Source of the DNA: Agrobacterium larrymoorei
Lineage (GTDB): Bacteria > Pseudomonadota > Alphaproteobacteria > Rhizobiales > Rhizobiaceae
Assembly (NCBI RefSeq): GCF_030819275.1
Contig: NZ_JAUTBL010000002.1
Location: 126,501 to 190,500 of the forward strand
Direction: 5' to 3'
DNA: 64,000 nt
Each line of letters starts with the position of its first letter. Within the stretch, counting starts at the first letter, position 1. The notes below the pieces were generated by a model, which was not told the DNA's origin, ran no database searches, and was given only the letters and a program-made list of their open reading frames with translations. Below, in pieces: positions 49,298-61,250 of this stretch. Both the position numbers and the translations under genes were made by a program.

Positions 49298-50902
49298 ATG
49301 GCAGTGAGTGCTAACCGGCTTGAGCTTCTGCAGATCGCCGATGCTGTGGCCCGCGAAAAGGTCATCGACCGCGAGATCGTGCTTGCCGCAATGGCCGATG
49401 CCATCCAGAAGGCCGCCCGTTCGCGTTACGGTTCCGAGACCAATATCCGCGCCGATATCAACTCCAAGACCGGCGAAATTCGCCTTCAGCGTCTTCTGGA
49501 AGTGGTGGACAAGGCCGAAGATTATTCGACCCAGATCCCGCTGGAACTGGCACGCGACCGTAACCCGGATGCAAAGCTCGGCGACTTCATTGCCGATCCG
49601 CTGCCGCCAATGGATTTCGGCCGTATCGCCGCACAGTCCGCCAAGCAGGTCATCGTTCAGAAGGTTCGTGAAGCTGAGCGTGATCGCCAGTTCGACGAGT
49701 TCAAGGATCGCATCGGCGAAATCATCAATGGTACGGTCAAGCGCGTCGAATATGGCAACGTCATCGTCGATCTCGGCCGCGGCGAAGGCATTATCCGTCG
49801 TGACGAGATGATCCCGCGCGAAAACCTGCGTTATGGCGATCGCGTCCGCGCCTATGTCTACGACGTTCGTCGCGAACAGCGCGGCCCGCAGATTTTCCTC
49901 TCGCGTACCCATCCGCAGTTCATGGTCAAGCTCTTCACCATGGAAGTGCCGGAAATCTACGACGGCATCATCCAGATCAAGTCGGTTGCCCGTGACCCGG
50001 GTTCGCGCGCCAAGATCGCCGTCATTTCCAATGACAGCTCGATCGATCCGGTCGGCGCCTGCGTCGGTATGCGCGGTTCGCGCGTTCAGGCCGTGGTCGG
50101 TGAGCTTCAGGGCGAAAAGATCGACATCATTCCGTGGAGCCAGGAGCCTGCAAGCTTCATCGTCAACGCGCTGCAGCCTGCGGAAGTGGCCAAGGTCGTT
50201 CTGGACGAAGAGTCCGAGCGTATCGAAGTGGTCGTTCCCGACGAGCAGCTGTCGCTTGCGATTGGTCGTCGCGGTCAGAACGTTCGCCTTGCGTCGCAGC
50301 TGACGGGCTGGGATATCGACATCATGACGGAGCAGGAAGAGTCCGAGCGTCGTCAGAAGGAATTCAACGAGCGCACCAACCTCTTCATGGAAGCGCTCGA
50401 CGTCGACGAGATGGTCGGTCAGGTTCTGGCATCGGAAGGCTTCGCCCAGGTCGAAGAACTGGCCTATGTCGAGCTGGATGAAATCTCCTCCATCGACGGC
50501 TTCGATGAAGACACCGCCGTCGAAATCCAGACGCGCGCCAAGGAATATCTCGACCGCGTCGAAGCGGAAATGGATGCGAAGCGCAAGGAACTCGGTGTTG
50601 CCGACGAATTGCGCCAGATCGACGGCCTGACATCGCAGATGATGGTGGCTCTCGGCGAAGACGGCATCAAGACGGTTGAAGACTTTGCCGGCTGTGCGGC
50701 GGACGATCTCGTCGGCTGGACCGAGCGCAAGGATGGCGAGACCAAGAAGTTCGACGGCATCTTCTCCAAGCTCGACGTGTCGCGCGTCGAAGCCGAAAAC
50801 ATGGTGCTGCAAGCGCGCCTTCTGGCGGGCTGGATCACCGAGGAAGAACTGGCTGCTGAACAGCAGGCTGCCGAGGAGGCGGATACCGCCGTTGAGGAAT
50901 GA
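49298..50902 (+). CDS. nusA: Transcription termination/antitermination protein NusA
   Basis: A 534-residue NusA. The N-terminal RNA polymerase-binding domain (1-125) is followed by an S1 domain (about 135-200, GTVKRVEYGNVIVDLGRGEG) and two KH domains (about 200-345, with CVGMRGSRVQAVVGEL and LAIGRRGQNVRLASQLTGWD). Two C-terminal acidic repeats (about 360-500) resemble the helix-hairpin-helix repeats of E. coli NusA. It modulates pausing and termination. It lies between rimP and the YlxR gene, overlapping the latter by four bases. Confidence 0.96.
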   Translation: MAVSANRLELLQIADAVAREKVIDREIVLAAMADAIQKAARSRYGSETNIRADINSKTGEIRLQRLLEVVDKAEDYSTQIPLELARDRNPDAKLGDFIADPLPPMDFGRIAAQSAKQVIVQKVREAERDRQFDEFKDRIGEIINGTVKRVEYGNVIVDLGRGEGIIRRDEMIPRENLRYGDRVRAYVYDVRREQRGPQIFLSRTHPQFMVKLFTMEVPEIYDGIIQIKSVARDPGSRAKIAVISNDSSIDPVGACVGMRGSRVQAVVGELQGEKIDIIPWSQEPASFIVNALQPAEVAKVVLDEESERIEVVVPDEQLSLAIGRRGQNVRLASQLTGWDIDIMTEQEESERRQKEFNERTNLFMEALDVDEMVGQVLASEGFAQVEELAYVELDEISSIDGFDEDTAVEIQTRAKEYLDRVEAEMDAKRKELGVADELRQIDGLTSQMMVALGEDGIKTVEDFAGCAADDLVGWTERKDGETKKFDGIFSKLDVSRVEAENMVLQARLLAGWITEEELAAEQQAAEEADTAVEE

Positions 50903-51591
50903 TTTCGCAAGCGCATGAACCGGATGCCGAATCCGATGAGGATCTGGCAGAAGGCAACGTCAATGGACGTATGTGCATTGTGACACGACAGAGCGGATCA
51001 CCAGATGAGTTGATCCGCTTCGTCGCAGGCCCGGACGGCACTATCGTGCCGGACCTGAAACGCCAATTGCCGGGGCGCGGTTGCTGGGTCACAGCCGACC
51101 GGGTCCTGGTGGAAAAGGCAATCGCAAAGAAGCTCTTTGCGCGCGCCTTGAAGACGGACGTCAAGGCTGGACCGGATCTTCTTGAGATGCTGGACCGGCT
51201 GATGGCGCAGCAGGTGACGGGCATGATGACCATGGCGCGCAAGGCGGGCCAGTTCATCAGCGGCGCAATGAAGGTCGATGCGGCCGTCCGTTCGGGACAG
51301 GCGCTGGCGGTCTTCCATGCCACCGATGCCGCCGCCGATGGCGTCCGCAAACTGGATCAGGCTCGCAAGGCCTGGGCACTCGGTACGGGTGCCGATGAAA
51401 TACCGTCCTTCAAGCTCTTCACCGGGGCCGAAATGGACGAACGAATGGGCCAGAATGCTTTTATCCATGCCTGCGCGCTTGCGGGACAGGCGGGTGAGGG
51501 TGTAGTGAAGCGCGCAAAGATGCTCGAGCGATATCGCCATGGCGAAAAAGCTCTAGCGGACATTGGCGCTGCCCGGACGGAACGACAATGA
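50899..51591 (+). CDS. YlxR-type RNA-binding protein (DUF448) with a ribosomal L7Ae-like domain
   Basis: A 230-residue protein in which the YlxR domain (about 20-95, including MCIVTRQSGSPDELIRFVAGPDG and LPGRGCWV) is fused to an L7Ae/L30e-like domain (about 100-200, GMMTMARKAGQFISGAMKV). YlxR is small and separate in many bacteria; the fusion is typical for alphaproteobacteria. It is translationally coupled to nusA through ATGA. The position between nusA and infB is conserved. It probably acts on RNA or transcription, but its role in this lineage is not established. Confidence 0.9.
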   Translation: MISQAHEPDAESDEDLAEGNVNGRMCIVTRQSGSPDELIRFVAGPDGTIVPDLKRQLPGRGCWVTADRVLVEKAIAKKLFARALKTDVKAGPDLLEMLDRLMAQQVTGMMTMARKAGQFISGAMKVDAAVRSGQALAVFHATDAAADGVRKLDQARKAWALGTGADEIPSFKLFTGAEMDERMGQNAFIHACALAGQAGEGVVKRAKMLERYRHGEKALADIGAARTERQ

Positions 51592-51692
51592 CGCGGTTAT
51601 CGGACAACACCGGCCGCCGCGTTCGGATGCAGCTATTGAAAGACAGGGCCTGATGGTGTCATCCGGCTCTCGTCTGTAGGAACGGGAACGGA

Positions 51693-54428
51693 ATGACCGA
51701 TAACAACGACGACAAGACACTCAACGCACAACCCAAGAAGACTCTCACCCTCAAGCCGGGCGGGTTGAACCAGGGTACCGTGCGTCAGGACATGGGTCGT
51801 GGTCGCACCAACGCAGTCGTCGTGGAAACACGCAAGCGTCGCCCCATGCGTCCTGAAGACGAGAAGCAGGCTGGTGCACCAGCAGCCCCGGTTGCCCAGC
51901 AGCCGCGCCCAGCAGCGCCGGCCGCACCGGCTCAGCCGCGCCCACAGCCGGCTCAGCCAGCACCTCGCGTCCACCAGACCCACAACCAGCAGCGTCCGCA
52001 GCCATCGGCTCAGCCGCGCCAACAGGATCGTCCGCGCGGCAATGTGCTGCACGATCTCTCGGCCGGTGAAATGGAAGCGCGCCGCCGCGCTCTGATGGAA
52101 GCTCAGGCGCGTGATGTCGTCGAAGCCAAGCAGCGCGCCGAAGACGAAGCCCGCCGCAAGGTGGAAGAAGAACGCCGCATTGCCGCTGAGAAGGAAGAAG
52201 CAGCCCGTCGCGCCGCCGAAGAAGCGGCCGCTGCAAAGGCTGCTGAAAATGAAGCGCCTGCAAGAGCAGAACAGCCTGAAGCGCGTCCGGCAACGACCGC
52301 CGCACAGCAGCCTGTGCGCCGTGACGTTCGTCCGCAGTCCACGCGTCCGTCGCCGGCCGCAGCAGCACCTGCGCCTGCACCGGACATGCCCGGCCGTGGC
52401 GTTCCAGGCGCACGCCGCACCGAAAAGGATGACGAGGACGATCGTGGCGCACGCCGCACCGGCATGCCGATGCGTGGCAAGGCCTCGGTACCTGCACCCG
52501 CAAAGCCTGCTGCCCGCCTGAAGACGGAAGAAGAGCGTCGCCGCGGCAAGCTGACGGTGACCTCGAACCTTGACGAAGAAGGCGCACAGCGCGGCCGTTC
52601 GCTGGCTTCCATGCGCCGCCGTCAGGAAAAGTTCCGCCGCAGCCAGATGCAGGAAACCCGCGAGAAGATTTCCCGCGAAGTCATCCTGCCGGAGACCATC
52701 ACCATTCAGGAACTGTCGCAGCGCATGTCAGAACGTGCGGTGGACGTCATCAAGTACCTGATGAAGGAAGGCCAGATGATGAAGCCGGGCGACGTCATCG
52801 ACGCCGATCTGGCCGAACTGATTGCCGGCGAATTCGGCCACACCGTCAAGCGCGTGTCGGAATCCGATATTGAAGAAGGCATCTTCAATGTCGCCGACGT
52901 TGCTGGCGACATGGTTTCGCGTCCTCCGGTCGTCACCATCATGGGTCACGTCGACCACGGCAAGACCTCGCTGCTCGACGCCATCCGTCAGGCAAATGTG
53001 GTTGCTGGCGAAGCCGGTGGCATCACCCAGCACATCGGTGCCTATCAGGTTGAGCAGAACGGCCAGAAGATCACCTTTATCGACACCCCCGGCCACGCCG
53101 CCTTCACGGCCATGCGTGCCCGTGGCGCGCAGGCAACCGACATCGCCATCCTGGTGGTTGCGGCTGACGACAGCGTGATGCCGCAGACGATTGAATCGAT
53201 CAACCACGCCAAGGCGGCCGGTGTGCCGATCATTGTGGCGATCAACAAGATCGACAAGCATGAGGCCAACCCTGAAAAGGTTCGCCAGCAGCTGCTTCAG
53301 CACGAAGTCTTCGTAGAATCCATGGGCGGTGAAGTCCTCGACGTGGAAGTCTCGGCCAAGAAGAAGCTCGGCCTCGACAAGCTGCTCGAAGCCATCCTGC
53401 TGCAGTCCGAAATTCTCGACCTGAAGGCGGACCCGACCCGTACGGCGGAAGGCACGGTTATCGAAGCCGAACTCGACCGTGGTCGTGGTGCGGTTGCGAC
53501 CGTTCTCGTCCAGAAGGGTACGCTGAGGCCTGGCCAGATCATCGTTGCCGGTGATCAGTGGGGTCGTGTCCGTGCTCTCGTCAACGACAAGGGTGAACAC
53601 GTCAAGGAAGCGGGTCCTGCCATGCCGGTCGAAATTCTCGGCCTGTCCGGCACGCCGTCTGCCGGTGACCGTTTCGCCGTCGTCGAAAGCGAAAGCCGCG
53701 CTCGCGAGATTTCCGAATATCGTCAGCGTCTTGCCCGTGACAAGGCCGTTGCTCGCCAGACCGGCCAGCGCGGTTCTCTCGAGCAGATGATGAGCCAGCT
53801 ACAGACCTCCGGCATGAAGGAATTCCCGCTGGTCATCAAGGCCGACGTGCAGGGCTCCGTCGAAGCGATTATCGCATCGCTCGAAAAGCTCGGCACCGAC
53901 GAAGTGCGCGCGCGCATCGTTCATTCGGGCGCTGGTGCCATCACGGAATCGGATGTGTCTCTCGCAGAAGCGTCCAACGCCGCGATCATCGGCTTTAACG
54001 TTCGTGCCAATGCCCAGGCGCGTACGGCCTCTGAGCGTGCCGGCATCGAGATCCGCTACTACAACATCATCTACGATCTGGTCGATGACGTGAAGGCAGC
54101 GATGTCCGGTCTTCTGTCGCCGGAACGTCGCGAGACCTTCCTCGGCAATGCCGAAATCCTCGAAGTCTTCAACATCACCAAGGTCGGCAAGGTCGCCGGT
54201 TGCCGTGTCGTCGAAGGCAAGGTGGAGCGTGGTGCAGGCGTTCGTCTGGTTCGCGACAACGTCGTCATCCACGAAGGCAAGCTCAAGACGCTCAAGCGCT
54301 TCAAGGACGAAGTCAGCGAAGTGCCGGTCGGTCAGGAATGCGGTATGGCCTTCGAGAACTACGAAGATATTCGCGCTGGCGACACGATCGAGTGCTTCCG
54401 CGTCGAGCATATTACCAGAACGCTTTAA
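51693..54428 (+). CDS. infB: Translation initiation factor IF-2
   Basis: A 911-residue IF-2 that brings fMet-tRNA to the 30S subunit. The N-terminal 300 residues are Ala/Pro/Gln/Arg-rich with a Glu/Arg/Ala coiled coil (about 120-190). The IF2_N segment holds [20 protein letters not shown]. The GTPase has G1 [10 protein letters not shown] near residue 416, G3 DTPGHAAFT and G4 NKID. Domains III and IV end with [25 protein letters not shown] precedes the ATG. Shorter isoforms from internal starts are possible but not shown. A stem-loop follows. Confidence 0.97.
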   Translation: MTDNNDDKTLNAQPKKTLTLKPGGLNQGTVRQDMGRGRTNAVVVETRKRRPMRPEDEKQAGAPAAPVAQQPRPAAPAAPAQPRPQPAQPAPRVHQTHNQQRPQPSAQPRQQDRPRGNVLHDLSAGEMEARRRALMEAQARDVVEAKQRAEDEARRKVEEERRIAAEKEEAARRAAEEAAAAKAAENEAPARAEQPEARPATTAAQQPVRRDVRPQSTRPSPAAAAPAPAPDMPGRGVPGARRTEKDDEDDRGARRTGMPMRGKASVPAPAKPAARLKTEEERRRGKLTVTSNLDEEGAQRGRSLASMRRRQEKFRRSQMQETREKISREVILPETITIQELSQRMSERAVDVIKYLMKEGQMMKPGDVIDADLAELIAGEFGHTVKRVSESDIEEGIFNVADVAGDMVSRPPVVTIMGHVDHGKTSLLDAIRQANVVAGEAGGITQHIGAYQVEQNGQKITFIDTPGHAAFTAMRARGAQATDIAILVVAADDSVMPQTIESINHAKAAGVPIIVAINKIDKHEANPEKVRQQLLQHEVFVESMGGEVLDVEVSAKKKLGLDKLLEAILLQSEILDLKADPTRTAEGTVIEAELDRGRGAVATVLVQKGTLRPGQIIVAGDQWGRVRALVNDKGEHVKEAGPAMPVEILGLSGTPSAGDRFAVVESESRAREISEYRQRLARDKAVARQTGQRGSLEQMMSQLQTSGMKEFPLVIKADVQGSVEAIIASLEKLGTDEVRARIVHSGAGAITESDVSLAEASNAAIIGFNVRANAQARTASERAGIEIRYYNIIYDLVDDVKAAMSGLLSPERRETFLGNAEILEVFNITKVGKVAGCRVVEGKVERGAGVRLVRDNVVIHEGKLKTLKRFKDEVSEVPVGQECGMAFENYEDIRAGDTIECFRVEHITRTL

Positions 54429-54456
54429 GCGCTCTGCCTGACTATAGAACTTTAAG

Positions 54457-54492
54457 AGCGAGCGCTGGCTAACCGGCGCTCGCTGAATTTTA
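54457..54492 (+). terminator. Stem-loop after infB, possible terminator
   Basis: AGCGAGCGCTGG pairs with CCGGCGCTCGCT around CTAA, a 12-bp stem, followed by GAATTTTAAG. The T-run is short and offset. It may cause partial termination, or mark mRNA processing before rbfA. Confidence 0.5.
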
Positions 54493-54608
54493 AGATACTC
54501 CGATAAGAGGGTCGCAAGCGGCCTTCAGCCGAGAGTGCTGGAACCGACGTTGGATAGCTGCGAAGCGATCCGGCTGTCTTCCTCCATTTTGCTGAGGCAA
54601 GAATAACA

Positions 54609-55025
54609 ATGGCAAAAGCAACTTCATCAGCCCCCTCACAACGCATGCTGCGCGTCGGCGAGCAGGTTCGCGCGGCTTTGACGCAAATTCTCCAGCGCGG
54701 CGAAGTGCGTGACGATCTTCTGGAAAAGACCGTGATTTCCATTTCGGAAGTGCGCATGTCTCCCGATCTCAAGATCGCCACCGCCTACGTCACGCCACTT
54801 GGCGTTGCCGACCATACCGACAGCATCGATGCCTTGAACCGGCATGCGAAATTTATCCGCGGCAGGCTCGGACCGCAGCTGCGCCAGATGAAATACGTTC
54901 CGGAAGTCCGCTTCCGCGACGATACCAGCTTCGACAATTATCAGAAGATCGACGCCCTGCTGCGCTCTCCGGAAGTGCAGCGCGATCTTGGGTCTTCCAA
55001 CGAAAAAGACGACGAACAGAACTGA
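54609..55025 (+). CDS. rbfA: Ribosome-binding factor A
   Basis: A 138-residue KH-like RNA-binding protein involved in late 30S maturation and cold adaptation. Family segments are [61 protein letters not shown] and [11 protein letters not shown]. The tail is slightly extended, as in alphaproteobacteria. It precedes truB by three bases, so both are likely cotranslated. Confidence 0.95.
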   Translation: MAKATSSAPSQRMLRVGEQVRAALTQILQRGEVRDDLLEKTVISISEVRMSPDLKIATAYVTPLGVADHTDSIDALNRHAKFIRGRLGPQLRQMKYVPEVRFRDDTSFDNYQKIDALLRSPEVQRDLGSSNEKDDEQN

Positions 55026-55028
55026 AGA

Positions 55029-55961
55029 ATGTCCAAACCACGCAAACCCAAGGGCCGCCCGGTTTCCGGCTGGCTCATCCTCGACAAGCCGTTCGATTTC
55101 GGCTCCACCGAGGCCGTCTCCAAGATCAAATGGCTTTTCAACGCGCAGAAGGCTGGCCACGCCGGTACGCTCGATCCCCTCGCCTCGGGCATGCTGCCGA
55201 TCGCGCTGGGTGACGCCACAAAAACCGTCCCCTACGTCATGGACGGCCGCAAGATCTATGAGTTCACCGTCAGCTGGGGTGAAGAACGCACCACCGACGA
55301 TATGGAGGGCGAGGTTCTCAACGCTTCGGACAATCGTCCGAGCGAGCAGGCCATCCGCGATCTTCTGCCGAAATATACCGGCACGATCCTCCAGACGCCA
55401 CCGCAGTTCTCTGCCATCAAGATCGCTGGCGAGCGCGCCTATGATCTGGCACGCGAAGGCGAAGTCGTGGAAATCCCGGCCCGCGAGGTCGAGGTTCATC
55501 GCCTGACGCTTTTGGCCTGTCCGGATGAGAACACCGCGCATTTTGAAGTGGAATGCGGCAAAGGCACCTATGTCCGTGCGCTGGCGCGCGACATGGGCCG
55601 TGATCTCGGATGCTACGGCTTCATCTCCGAGCTCCGCCGCGCCATGGTCGCACCTTTCGCGGAAGACGCGATGGTGCCGCTGGAGAAGCTCACAGAGCTG
55701 GAAACCATCGAAGACCGCGACGAGCGCCTTGCTGCTCTCGATACCTATCTTATCGACACGTCCGAAGCGCTCTCCTCGCTGCCGCACCTCATCATCAATG
55801 ATGACCAGGCGCACCGCCTGAAGATGGGCAACCCGATCCTGCTGCGTGGACGCGATGCGCCGACGCAGGAGTCGGAAGCCTATGCGACGGCGCGCGGCAA
55901 ACTGGTTGCGATCGGTGAGATCGGCCAGGGCGAATTCCGTCCCAAGCGCGTCTTCGGCTGA
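55029..55961 (+). CDS. truB: tRNA pseudouridine(55) synthase
   Basis: A 310-residue enzyme making pseudouridine 55 in the T-loop of tRNAs. The catalytic Asp is in [20 protein letters not shown] near residue 48, with [15 protein letters not shown] and the [13 protein letters not shown] signature. The C-terminal PUA-like part is present (about 235-310). It follows rbfA closely and ends the rimP-to-truB cluster; in many bacteria rpsO and pnp come next, but here a LysR regulator intervenes. Confidence 0.95.
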   Translation: MSKPRKPKGRPVSGWLILDKPFDFGSTEAVSKIKWLFNAQKAGHAGTLDPLASGMLPIALGDATKTVPYVMDGRKIYEFTVSWGEERTTDDMEGEVLNASDNRPSEQAIRDLLPKYTGTILQTPPQFSAIKIAGERAYDLAREGEVVEIPAREVEVHRLTLLACPDENTAHFEVECGKGTYVRALARDMGRDLGCYGFISELRRAMVAPFAEDAMVPLEKLTELETIEDRDERLAALDTYLIDTSEALSSLPHLIINDDQAHRLKMGNPILLRGRDAPTQESEAYATARGKLVAIGEIGQGEFRPKRVFG

Positions 55962-55994
55962 CACGCGGACTGGCGCCAGCCTCGTGTGGCGCGC

Positions 55995-56234
55995 TCACTC
56001 ATCATGCTGGCGGCTGCCTCGGCCGTCGGCATTTTCACGCGGCTGGAGCGTGGCAAGCCGTAGCATATCCCGTAAAATCTCGATGATTTGTCGAAGCATC
56101 ACGCATCCTTCACGGGTCCTTTCGATGACGGCGCCCATGTCTGTCGTTTCAATCTCTTGTCTCTGAAGCAGGTCGGTTGCCAGTCGGCCAAAGCTGTCGA
56201 GATCTATTGAAATGCGATTGCACCTTGCGTTCAA
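55995..56234 (-). CDS. Possible small helical protein divergent from the LysR gene
   Basis: An open frame of 79 codons, beginning at TTG (no ATG near the start), lies in an otherwise empty gap of 311 bases. The predicted protein has two amphipathic stretches, SFGRLATDLLQRQEIETTD and LRQIIEILRDMLRLA, and a charged tail. Composition looks protein-like but no family was recognised, and the ribosome-binding site is poor. Divergence from a LysR regulator only 39 bases away would suit a regulated target. It may equally be chance. Confidence 0.3.
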   Translation of the reverse strand: MNARCNRISIDLDSFGRLATDLLQRQEIETTDMGAVIERTREGCVMLRQIIEILRDMLRLATLQPRENADGRGSRQHDE

Positions 56235-56273
56235 ACGAGATTATCGTGCACTTCATATGACTTGAGGTTATGC

Positions 56274-57164
56274 ATGAAACGCAGTCGTCTGCCCCTAACG
56301 GCGCTCAGAAGTTTCGAAGCTGCTGGACGGCTCATGAGCTTTACCAGGGCCGCGGATGAGCTCAGCATTTCGCAGGCTGCGATCAGTCGCCAGGTACGGG
56401 AGCTGGAAGCGCTGCTCGATCAGCCCCTTTTCGAGCGCGGACACCGGTCCATTCGGCTGACCGAAGACGGTGCGCGCCTGCTGAGCGTCGTGACCGCCTC
56501 CTTCGATGCCATGTCCGATTGCCTTGCGGATATTCAGGAGAGAGAAACCGGCGATGTGGTCAGCATCAATGCCGAGCCCTCCTTTGCCGCCTGCTTTCTC
56601 ACCCCGCATCTTTCGGATTTTCAACGCGGCCATCCCGAGATCGATCTACGGGTGGAGTCGGAGTCCGGACTGGTGGAGTTTCGCCACAACGAGTCTGTCG
56701 TCGCCATTCGCCACAGCCTGACGAGGAGCGACTGGCCGAGGTCGGAAAGCCGCCACCTGATGGATGTGCATATGGCGCCCTATCTATCGCCGGAATTGCT
56801 GGAGGGTAAAGCAAGACTGGAACAGCCCGCCGACTTGCTGAACTTTCCTCTCCTCTATGAGGATAGCCGGGATATGTGGCGAAGCTGGTTCGAAATGGCC
56901 GGTGTTTTCTCTGCCTCTTATCCGCGTGGCCCAATCTACACCGACGAGGGCATGACGCTTCAGGCGGCACTCCGCGGGCAAGGCGTGGCTCTGTTGGAAG
57001 AGCGCTTTGCAAAGGAATATCTGTCCTCCGGTCGCTTGATCCGCCCCTTCCGGCAGACACTGCCCTTTGGCGCCTTCTTCATCGTCGCGCGCCGTTTCGA
57101 AGGCTTGCCACCGGCAACGCAACGCTTTCTCGACTGGCTTTCTGCAAGTTTCCGTCAAGAGTGA
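56274..57164 (+). CDS. LysR family transcriptional regulator (GcvA-like)
   Basis: A 296-residue LysR-type regulator. The helix-turn-helix covers about 10-65 with SFTRAADELSISQAAISRQV followed by LEALLDQPLFERGHR. The effector domain (about 90-290) has the GcvA-like features FLTPHLSDFQRGHPEIDLRV and the late LPFGAFFIVARR segment. ATG at 56274 has GAGG seven bases upstream. Its target is not evident: neighbours are truB and rpsO, which are not LysR-regulated elsewhere. It appears inserted into a conserved translation cluster. Confidence 0.92.
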   Translation: MKRSRLPLTALRSFEAAGRLMSFTRAADELSISQAAISRQVRELEALLDQPLFERGHRSIRLTEDGARLLSVVTASFDAMSDCLADIQERETGDVVSINAEPSFAACFLTPHLSDFQRGHPEIDLRVESESGLVEFRHNESVVAIRHSLTRSDWPRSESRHLMDVHMAPYLSPELLEGKARLEQPADLLNFPLLYEDSRDMWRSWFEMAGVFSASYPRGPIYTDEGMTLQAALRGQGVALLEERFAKEYLSSGRLIRPFRQTLPFGAFFIVARRFEGLPPATQRFLDWLSASFRQE

Positions 57165-57361
57165 TAGCGATACACGAGTTGGCGGTTCGTCCTTCCTTTC
57201 GCCCACCTTGGGGCGTGACTGTCCATCGCCTCTTTCCTTTAGCCGCCAATTGGTTTATAGGCAGCGCCAGCTAGGCATTGCCTTTGCTATTGAATGGCCA
57301 TCGCTGGACGACATCCCGGCCTTTGGCGACCCGTTTTCCTTAAAATAGAAAGGATTTTACG

Positions 57362-57631
57362 ATGTCGATCACTGCAGAGCGCAAAGCCGCCCTCATCAAG
57401 GAATATGCAACGAAGGAAGGCGACACCGGTTCGCCTGAAGTTCAGGTCGCAATCCTGACCGAGCGGATCAACAACCTGACCGAACACTTCAAGGGCCACA
57501 AGAAGGACAACCACTCTCGTCGTGGTCTCCTCACGCTGGTTTCCAGCCGCCGTTCGCTTCTCGACTACCTGAAGAAGAAGGACGAAGGCCGTTACTCGAA
57601 GCTGATCGGTACCTTGGGCATTCGCCGCTAA
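57362..57631 (+). CDS. rpsO: 30S ribosomal protein S15
   Basis: An 89-residue S15 of standard length. It has the signature [20 protein letters not shown] and the [20 protein letters not shown] helix pair that binds the 16S rRNA three-way junction. AGAAAGGA precedes the ATG. A leader of about 200 bases separates it from the LysR gene. A terminator-like stem and then pnp follow, the usual arrangement in which S15 and PNPase each regulate their own mRNAs. Confidence 0.97.
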   Translation: MSITAERKAALIKEYATKEGDTGSPEVQVAILTERINNLTEHFKGHKKDNHSRRGLLTLVSSRRSLLDYLKKKDEGRYSKLIGTLGIRR

Positions 57632-57638
57632 CATCTTG

Positions 57639-57675
57639 ACCGGCGGGTTCCTTTCAAGGCACTCGCCGGTTTTTT
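57639..57675 (+). terminator. Terminator after rpsO
   Basis: ACCGGCG (57639-57645) pairs with CGCCGGT (57664-57670) across an 18-base loop, followed by TTTTT. It lies eight bases after the rpsO stop. Read-through would continue into pnp. Confidence 0.75.
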
Positions 57676-57790
57676 GATCCAGCAGGTGCTGGATCATGAA
57701 GACGGACCGGATGGGCCGGAACCGTCTGAACCAACCGAAGACCTGTCATGGGGCAGGATTGCAGGATGCTTGTGCCACCGTCCGTGGCAC
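57676..57790 (+). promoter_or_regulatory. Structured pnp leader
   Basis: A perfect 8-bp hairpin GATCCAGC/GCTGGATC with an AGGT loop (57676-57695) and a 7-bp hairpin GTGCCAC/GTGGCAC (57772-57790) lie ahead of pnp. In enterobacteria the pnp leader stem is cut by RNase III and the mRNA is then autoregulated by PNPase. A similar role here is inferred. Confidence 0.45.
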
Positions 57791-57877
57791 GCTTGATAAA
57801 GCCTCCCGCTGTCTTGCCCGTGATGTGTCGAAGCCGCTGCTTCAATGGTGGAGCCGCGGTGACAAGAAGGACAAGAT

Positions 57878-60022
<2,145 letters not shown>

Positions 60023-60046
60023 GGCGCAGGCGCTTGTTCCTATCGG

Positions 60047-60074
60047 GGCGCGGGATCTCTCCCGCGCCTTTTTT
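60047..60074 (+). terminator. Rho-independent terminator after pnp
   Basis: GGCGCGGG pairs perfectly with CCCGCGCC around ATCTCT, followed by TTTTTTC. It lies 25 bases beyond the pnp stop codon. Confidence 0.9.
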
Positions 60075-60195
60075 CTATTTTCAGAGCGGCTCCTGTTTGA
60101 AGAGAACGTGAAGCTGTTCCATTGTTGTTGAACGCATTGTCCCGACGCAAAGACGCTAGGCGCTTTTCCGGCACATGTTCTTGAGGATGCTCCCG

Positions 60196-61215
60196 ATGAG
60201 CCGTGATGCAGTCAAAACCCTGTTCCATCCCTTCGCTGCCGATATGCTGCCAGCGCCGAAAGCCGGCGAGCGTGTGCTGTTCTTGGGCGCGGAAGCGGGT
60301 GCGCCTCGCCTGGAAGGCTTCGAGGCCGAGATCGTCGCGGTTCAGAACCTGCGTCCCCTTTTTCGCGCGCTGCAAGCGCATGGTTCTGAGGTGACACCGG
60401 AGATTTCCGGAGAGGACTACGACGCCGCCATGATCCTGTGTGGCAAGCACCGCGGCGAAAATGAAAACCGCATGGCGGAAGCCTTGAAGCGCGTCAACGC
60501 GGGCGGTCTGATCCTGGCGGCAGGCGCCAAGGAGGACGGCATCGTCACCCTGCGCAAGACGCTTGCCAAGCTTGGTATCGAAGCGGAATCCACCCCGAAA
60601 TATCACGGCGTCGCCATCTGGTTTGCACGACCGGACGATGTTTCGGCTGTGGTCGCAAAGCTCGAGCAAAAGCCCGTCACCATCGACAACCGTTTCACGG
60701 CCATGCCCGGTATGTTCTCCCATGATCGCGTGGATGACGGCTCCGAATTGCTTGTCTCGCGCATGCCGACGGATTTCGATGGCAATGCTGCGGATTTCGG
60801 CGCCGGCTGGGGTTATCTCTCGGTCATGCTAGCGGAGAAGTCGCCGCGCACGGCGCGCATCGATCTTTTCGAGGCTGACTACAACGCGCTCGAATTTGCC
60901 AAGACCAACCTTCTGGAAAACTGCCCGCGGCTGACCGCCCGCTTCTTCTGGCAGGACCTTGCAGCCGAGCCGCCAAAGGAAAAATACGACCTGATCATCA
61001 TGAACCCGCCCTTCCATGCGGGCGGACAGGCAGCCGAACCCGCGCTCGGCCAGGCGATGATCAAGGCGGCAGCCACCGCGCTGCGCAGCGGCGGCAAGCT
61101 GCTGATGGTCGCCAATCGCGGCCTTCCCTATGAACCGGTGCTGGCAAGCGAGTTCCGCAAGAGTGAGGAAGTCTGCCGCAACGCCCGCTTCAAGATTCTG
61201 AGCGCCCAGAAGTAA
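60196..61215 (+). CDS. Class I SAM-dependent methyltransferase (RsmC-like)
   Basis: A 339-residue protein with two methyltransferase-like halves, as in RsmC. The N-terminal half is degenerate. The C-terminal half holds the SAM site DFGAGWGYLSVMLAE near residue 200 and the target-base motif NPPFHAGG near 275. RsmC methylates G1207 of 16S rRNA at N2. GAGGA eight bases before the ATG at 60196 supports this start; two earlier in-frame ATGs are weaker. It is separate from pnp, behind a terminator. Confidence 0.88.
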   Translation: MSRDAVKTLFHPFAADMLPAPKAGERVLFLGAEAGAPRLEGFEAEIVAVQNLRPLFRALQAHGSEVTPEISGEDYDAAMILCGKHRGENENRMAEALKRVNAGGLILAAGAKEDGIVTLRKTLAKLGIEAESTPKYHGVAIWFARPDDVSAVVAKLEQKPVTIDNRFTAMPGMFSHDRVDDGSELLVSRMPTDFDGNAADFGAGWGYLSVMLAEKSPRTARIDLFEADYNALEFAKTNLLENCPRLTARFFWQDLAAEPPKEKYDLIIMNPPFHAGGQAAEPALGQAMIKAAATALRSGGKLLMVANRGLPYEPVLASEFRKSEEVCRNARFKILSAQK

Positions 61216-61250
61216 TCATTGGTAAAAGAGGCTGTGGTTCAGCTGCAGCC

